DNA of 64,000 bases from Moringa oleifera. Taxonomy: Eukaryota > Streptophyta > Magnoliopsida > Brassicales > Moringaceae. Below the pieces are notes generated by a model, which ran no database searches, was not told the origin of the DNA, and was given only the letters and a program-made list of their open reading frames with translations. A program made the position numbers and the translations under genes. Location of the stretch: NCBI GenBank assembly GCA_021397835.1, contig JAJFZO010000724.1, forward strand, positions 1,773,001-1,837,000. The letters run 5' to 3'. Shown piece after piece: positions 60,421-64,000 of the stretch. Position 1 is the stretch's first letter. Every line of letters begins with the position of its first letter.

Positions 60421-61499
60421 GAACTGGTACTGACTGACAACGATCAAGGAATGACTTTTTGTGACATTATTGTTTTGGTGAAATGAGTTTTTTTTTTTTT
60501 TTTAAAAAAAAATGTTTTCATCTTTCTTTTAAATGCCCCAATCGCAGAAAATAGAAGGCAAATGTTAGGCCTCCTGGATTCCGCCTTCAAGCCCACTGGG
60601 CCTGGCTATTTGATTTGTCATGATATAAGCCAGAGGGGGTTATGGGTCAAACCAGAGTCTCTGGCTCACCTTTTTCTTATTTATTTATGACGTTGTCAGG
60701 CCATATAGGCGGAAAAACCTAACATCAAATTAATTAGCGTCTGCTTTGCCTACAAAATTCATTGTAAATTAAAGTTTAATTCATCTTCAAAATCAACATA
60801 ATCAGGAATTTGATTTTTGATATTTCAGAGTGAATTGCAGGAATATTAAAACTGTATGAAAACATTACCCGTTTTGAATGTAATCGCAAAATTTTATGTA
60901 ATTGAGAGTATGTTACAAAAAAGAAACAGTTGAAGTGATCCAACAAAGCTAACATGAAAGGAAGGATGAGAAGTTACATTTTGGCTTTCTTCTATCAGTT
61001 AAGTTTGCTATTGAACTATGGTTAATGTCGTTCACGTGGACAAGTGAGTTCTTCCAACTGAATTAATGATAATACACGTGGCAAGTTAGTTTGCTATATA
61101 GAGGAGCACGTTAAGAGACACATATGCCTTGTTGTTGAAGAGTCAAACGCAAGAAAATTCATCTTTCTGATCAAGATTGTGACATTTTTCAAGAAATTAT
61201 TAAGATCTTAGAGATTTCAGAGACAAGTTCAATTAAATTAGTCTTCTGTTTCGTCGTTTAGTTTGTGAGAATTTGTAAAAATAGTTTTTGGCAGTGATGA
61301 GAATGTAAAAATTTCATGCTTTTTCCTTTATGTTTAGTCTTTTATTTGACAAAAATGGTATATAGAGAGAGAAAGGATAGAACCATTGGGTGCACAGAGA
61401 GAGAGAGAGAGAGAGAGCATTTCGAGGGGCTTTGTCTCCTTTCCACAAAATGTTCTATTTGAGCTTGCATATTGCAAAATTAAGAAAAAAGTGAGTATG
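60421..61499. other. Intergenic region
   Basis: No gene seen. It contains a T17A10 run near 60487-60512 and a GA repeat at about 61397-61418. The part next to 61500 may be the U5 end of the LTR fragment to the right. Confidence 0.4.
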
Positions 61500-62080
61500 A
61501 AGGTATCCTTGAAGATCACTTTGATGCTTAAGTCAATGAATAAATCGACAGCAAGAGATTAATAAAAATGGCAAAGCTTCTTCTCTCTACAAAGCATTCT
61601 TGGATATTTATAGAATTTGAAAATCAAGCCTAGCTTCTTAGAAGCTTCTGGAGGTAGTTAGAGCCGCGAATTTCGGAGAAAATCTCGGGTGACATGGCAA
61701 ACCATTGTGCCAGCCAACCTTCTGCAGACTTTTGGAAGCTCCTGTAAGCTTTTGGTGCGGGTGCCTCAAGCTTGAAGACGACCTTTGCCTAATGTCGGGT
61801 CATTGCTTGGTGGGCTGCCAGCTCGGGCAGCTTCTTATTGAGTTGGAGAGGTCTAAGCAGTGTGGATTATTCATGTCTCACTTTATCCAATAGCTTCTTG
61901 GGTTAAGCCATCATGTTGGGCTCTTGAATAGGGCCATTAAATTCATCTGATACTTTTAGGATGCTTCATACTTAAGGATTTAAATTAAACATGCATTTGA
62001 TATCCTATCAATGTACTCATAGGTTCCTTGGGTGTTGGTGAGCTTTTACTCCAAACCCAATTGAGGAACTAGATTTATGA
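61500..62080 (-). mobile_element. Ty3/gypsy-type LTR fragment
   Basis: On the minus strand a TATAAATA box near 61610 is followed by TTGACTTAAGCATCAAAGTG and then ATCTTCAAGGATACC (about 61502-61537), a block close to the R/U5 motif widespread in plant gypsy LTRs (TTGACTTGAGCGTCGGAGTG). Upstream lies a U3-like part with GAAGCTTCTAAGAAG words. No polyprotein is attached and the borders are uncertain. Confidence 0.6.
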
Positions 62081-62411
62081 TTATCAAAAGCCCCCCCACT
62101 CCTACTACTTGATGAGCATGCAAATAATTATTCCAATGGAAAGTAGAATTTTTACACGTCTTTTTCTTCTTAGCCTTTATTCTTCATTTGTTTTATTTTT
62201 TGGTACTGTAGTTATAGTCCTTTACCATTATTTATTGATTAAATGATGCCATGAATTTTTTAAGTTATCTATTTGTCATCAATATTTATAAAAATTTTGA
62301 TTAGTTTAAAACTAAAAACTTACATGTTGATATTTTATATTTTATTTTTGAATTTAAAGCTCCCTGGGCTATAAATGATCCAAACATTCACGTAATCTTT
62401 GGAACTTTTTT

Positions 62412-62655
62412 GATAGTATAAGGATCTTTTAGGTACCTACTTGTACCAATGTCGTTTAGGTCCCATCTGTATTTTATTCTGTTAAACCGTTCAGGTCCTA
62501 TAGTTATATGATAGTGTAAATCTCATTCAAGTCTCGTAGGTACTTATGTTAATGTCATTTAGGTCTCGCAGGTGCCTAATTTTGTCAATGTCGTTCAGGT
62601 CCCACAGATACTTGATTTGTTAATGTCATTTAAGTCTTGTAGTACCTGTTTCTGT
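62412..62655. repeat. Minisatellite of about 35 bp, roughly seven units
   Basis: Units of the form AATGTC(G/A)TT(T/C)AGGTC(C/T)C followed by AGGTACTTA-like sequence start near 62412, 62448, 62484, 62518, 62551, 62587 and 62622, spacing 33-36. Confidence 0.85.
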
Positions 62656-64000
62656 ACACTTGACCTTTAGGCTTATACTGGTGTAGCTTTACTGCAACCT
62701 ATGGGTTTTAGTGGTTGTAGCTTTGTTGTGTGCAGTTGTAATTCTTTTAGTTTGCATGTCATTTTTCTCTAAGAGCTCTTTTATTATTATTATTATTATT
62801 TGAAACGTTCTTCTTTATGAAAATCTTTGGATCTTGTATTAAAGATATTCAATGTTGTCTCTCTCAAGTCCTATAAGTGCTTTAAGTTGTTTCTTCTTAG
62901 ACTCTTAGGTCTCTTATTAGGCTTTTAAGCTCCATAACCATTAGTGATAGTTCACAATATCCAAAATTCTCAAAAATGCTTATGTAGAAAGTAAATTATA
63001 AAAAAAGAAAGTTACCTTTTTATCGATCTTTTACTGTTGTATTGCTTGTGCATGTGAATGTTACTCTTGAGTAACTAACAAGCTAGGTACAATTTATCAT
63101 GTTTGTTATGGTAATAGAATATTTGTTTGTAGTATTGTGTGTATAAGATGTTGATTTTGTGTTTGGCTACCTTATGGTCTTATTAGGTTCTGTAAAGACA
63201 TAATTTGGTCAAGGTATTCTTGACTTACAAGCATTTTGGTGCCACTTTCAACTCATAGATATGTGTTACTCAGGGATCTGTTACTTTTAAAAAGTAGCTT
63301 TTTATTTGAATGTCCATAGAAGTCAAATTTGAAATCTTTACAAACTTTGTCATTATTATACTATCAATGCTCGTTTCAACAATAGTTTGAATTTCAATGG
63401 CATTAGATCCTCGCATGCTCCTTGGACTATAAAAGAAGTAAGTTTCTTTGATACTTTGCGCATCAACAGCATCACAGACTGGGCATTTTCATCTTTGAAA
63501 GGTGATGAATTTTTTCCTTGAAGTGGTACGTTAACAAGAATGTTAACTTTAGAATCTGGATATGGCTACTTTGATGAAGCAACAATAGTTTCTTGTCTAC
63601 TACTAGTGCCTCTATAAGAGGCTTGGTCACTTTAATGGTGTGGCTTTTACCGCAATGGTTGTTGCCATTATTGTTGCTACTACTATTGTAATGACGTTAG
63701 TACTATAGTTAAATGTTATTGTTGCAATTAAGGCTACTACTACAGCAGTTACTATTTACTATACTTGATACTACTTGCCCATGCTTTGAGATTACCACTT
63801 AGAATAGGAAGCTTATTTCTTGTCTTGGAATGAATTTCAAATGCTCCTTAAGTCAGTTGGAGAAATTAGTAGTCTACGAAGATAATTTTGACTTATGAAT
63901 GTCATGGTAACACTATCATCATGATTGAATCATGGCATATATTAAGTGTACAAAGAACTACTACAGTCATTGTAATACTAAAATCTAACTTGTACATTAT
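62656..64000. other. Right end, no supported gene
   Basis: No conserved frame. It has a TTA-type microsatellite near 62783-62800 and a stretch rich in ACT/TTG trinucleotides at 63640-63780. I see no transposon ends. Confidence 0.45.

Larger units (their letters stand above)
60022..61080. promoter_or_regulatory. Five CACGTG (G-box) sites in about 1.06 kb
   Basis: Cores lie at 60022, 60320, 60363, 61033 and 61075. Two fall inside the short ORF. They are candidate bHLH/bZIP sites, with nothing beyond the sequence to support binding. Confidence 0.35.

Overview
The window is nuclear DNA of a land plant, most likely a eudicot. It is AT-rich and gene-poor. Its two recognisable genes have canonical plant introns, and all large elements belong to plant families: an L1-type LINE with a DUF4283 ORF1, Mutator-like elements (MULEs) with a DUF1985/Ulp1-like gene, Ty1/copia elements and a Ty3/gypsy-type LTR. 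I cannot name the species.

Layout. 1-13.3 kb is a host-gene segment. It holds a DC1-domain (Cys/His-rich C1-like) gene on + (4283-5836, two exons) and a WRC-domain gene on - (9477-11326, two exons), whose upstream region has GA/CT microsatellites and a pair of G-boxes. 13.3-56.4 kb is a block of mostly decayed transposable elements. (1) 13299-18239 (-) is a LINE with an exact 12-bp target duplication and poly(A); its reverse transcriptase core is replaced by a 147-bp inverted duplication. (2) 18342-28595 is a MULE of the Ulp1-bearing (KAONASHI-like) type with an exact 9-bp target duplication, itself interrupted by a 1.2-kb solo LTR with an exact 5-bp duplication. (3) 28.8-30.1 kb is a decayed minus-strand coding region. 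(4) About 31326-40230 is a second, related MULE in the same orientation. (5) 40293-40823 is an AT-rich foldback repeat with a diverged relative near 1.6-2.05 kb. (6) 41301-50782 is a Ty1/copia element with both LTRs; its 5' LTR carries a 1.72-kb hAT-like insertion built of 393-bp tandem repeats. (7) 53.4-56.4 kb is a second, more decayed copia body. 56.4-64 kb is mostly unannotated: a possible 39-codon ORF behind a TATA box in a G-box-rich kilobase, a minus-strand gypsy-type LTR fragment and a 35-bp minisatellite.

Function. In each MULE a DUF1985/Ulp1-like gene (+) converges on a MURA-type transposase gene (-). All TE genes are broken by stops, frameshifts and lost catalytic residues, so they are relics. 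I find no clearly new host system. The most informative features are the paired Ulp1-MULEs with inverted subterminal motif arrays, and the hAT-like tandem array whose unit junctions carry a 33-bp piece matching the copia element around it.
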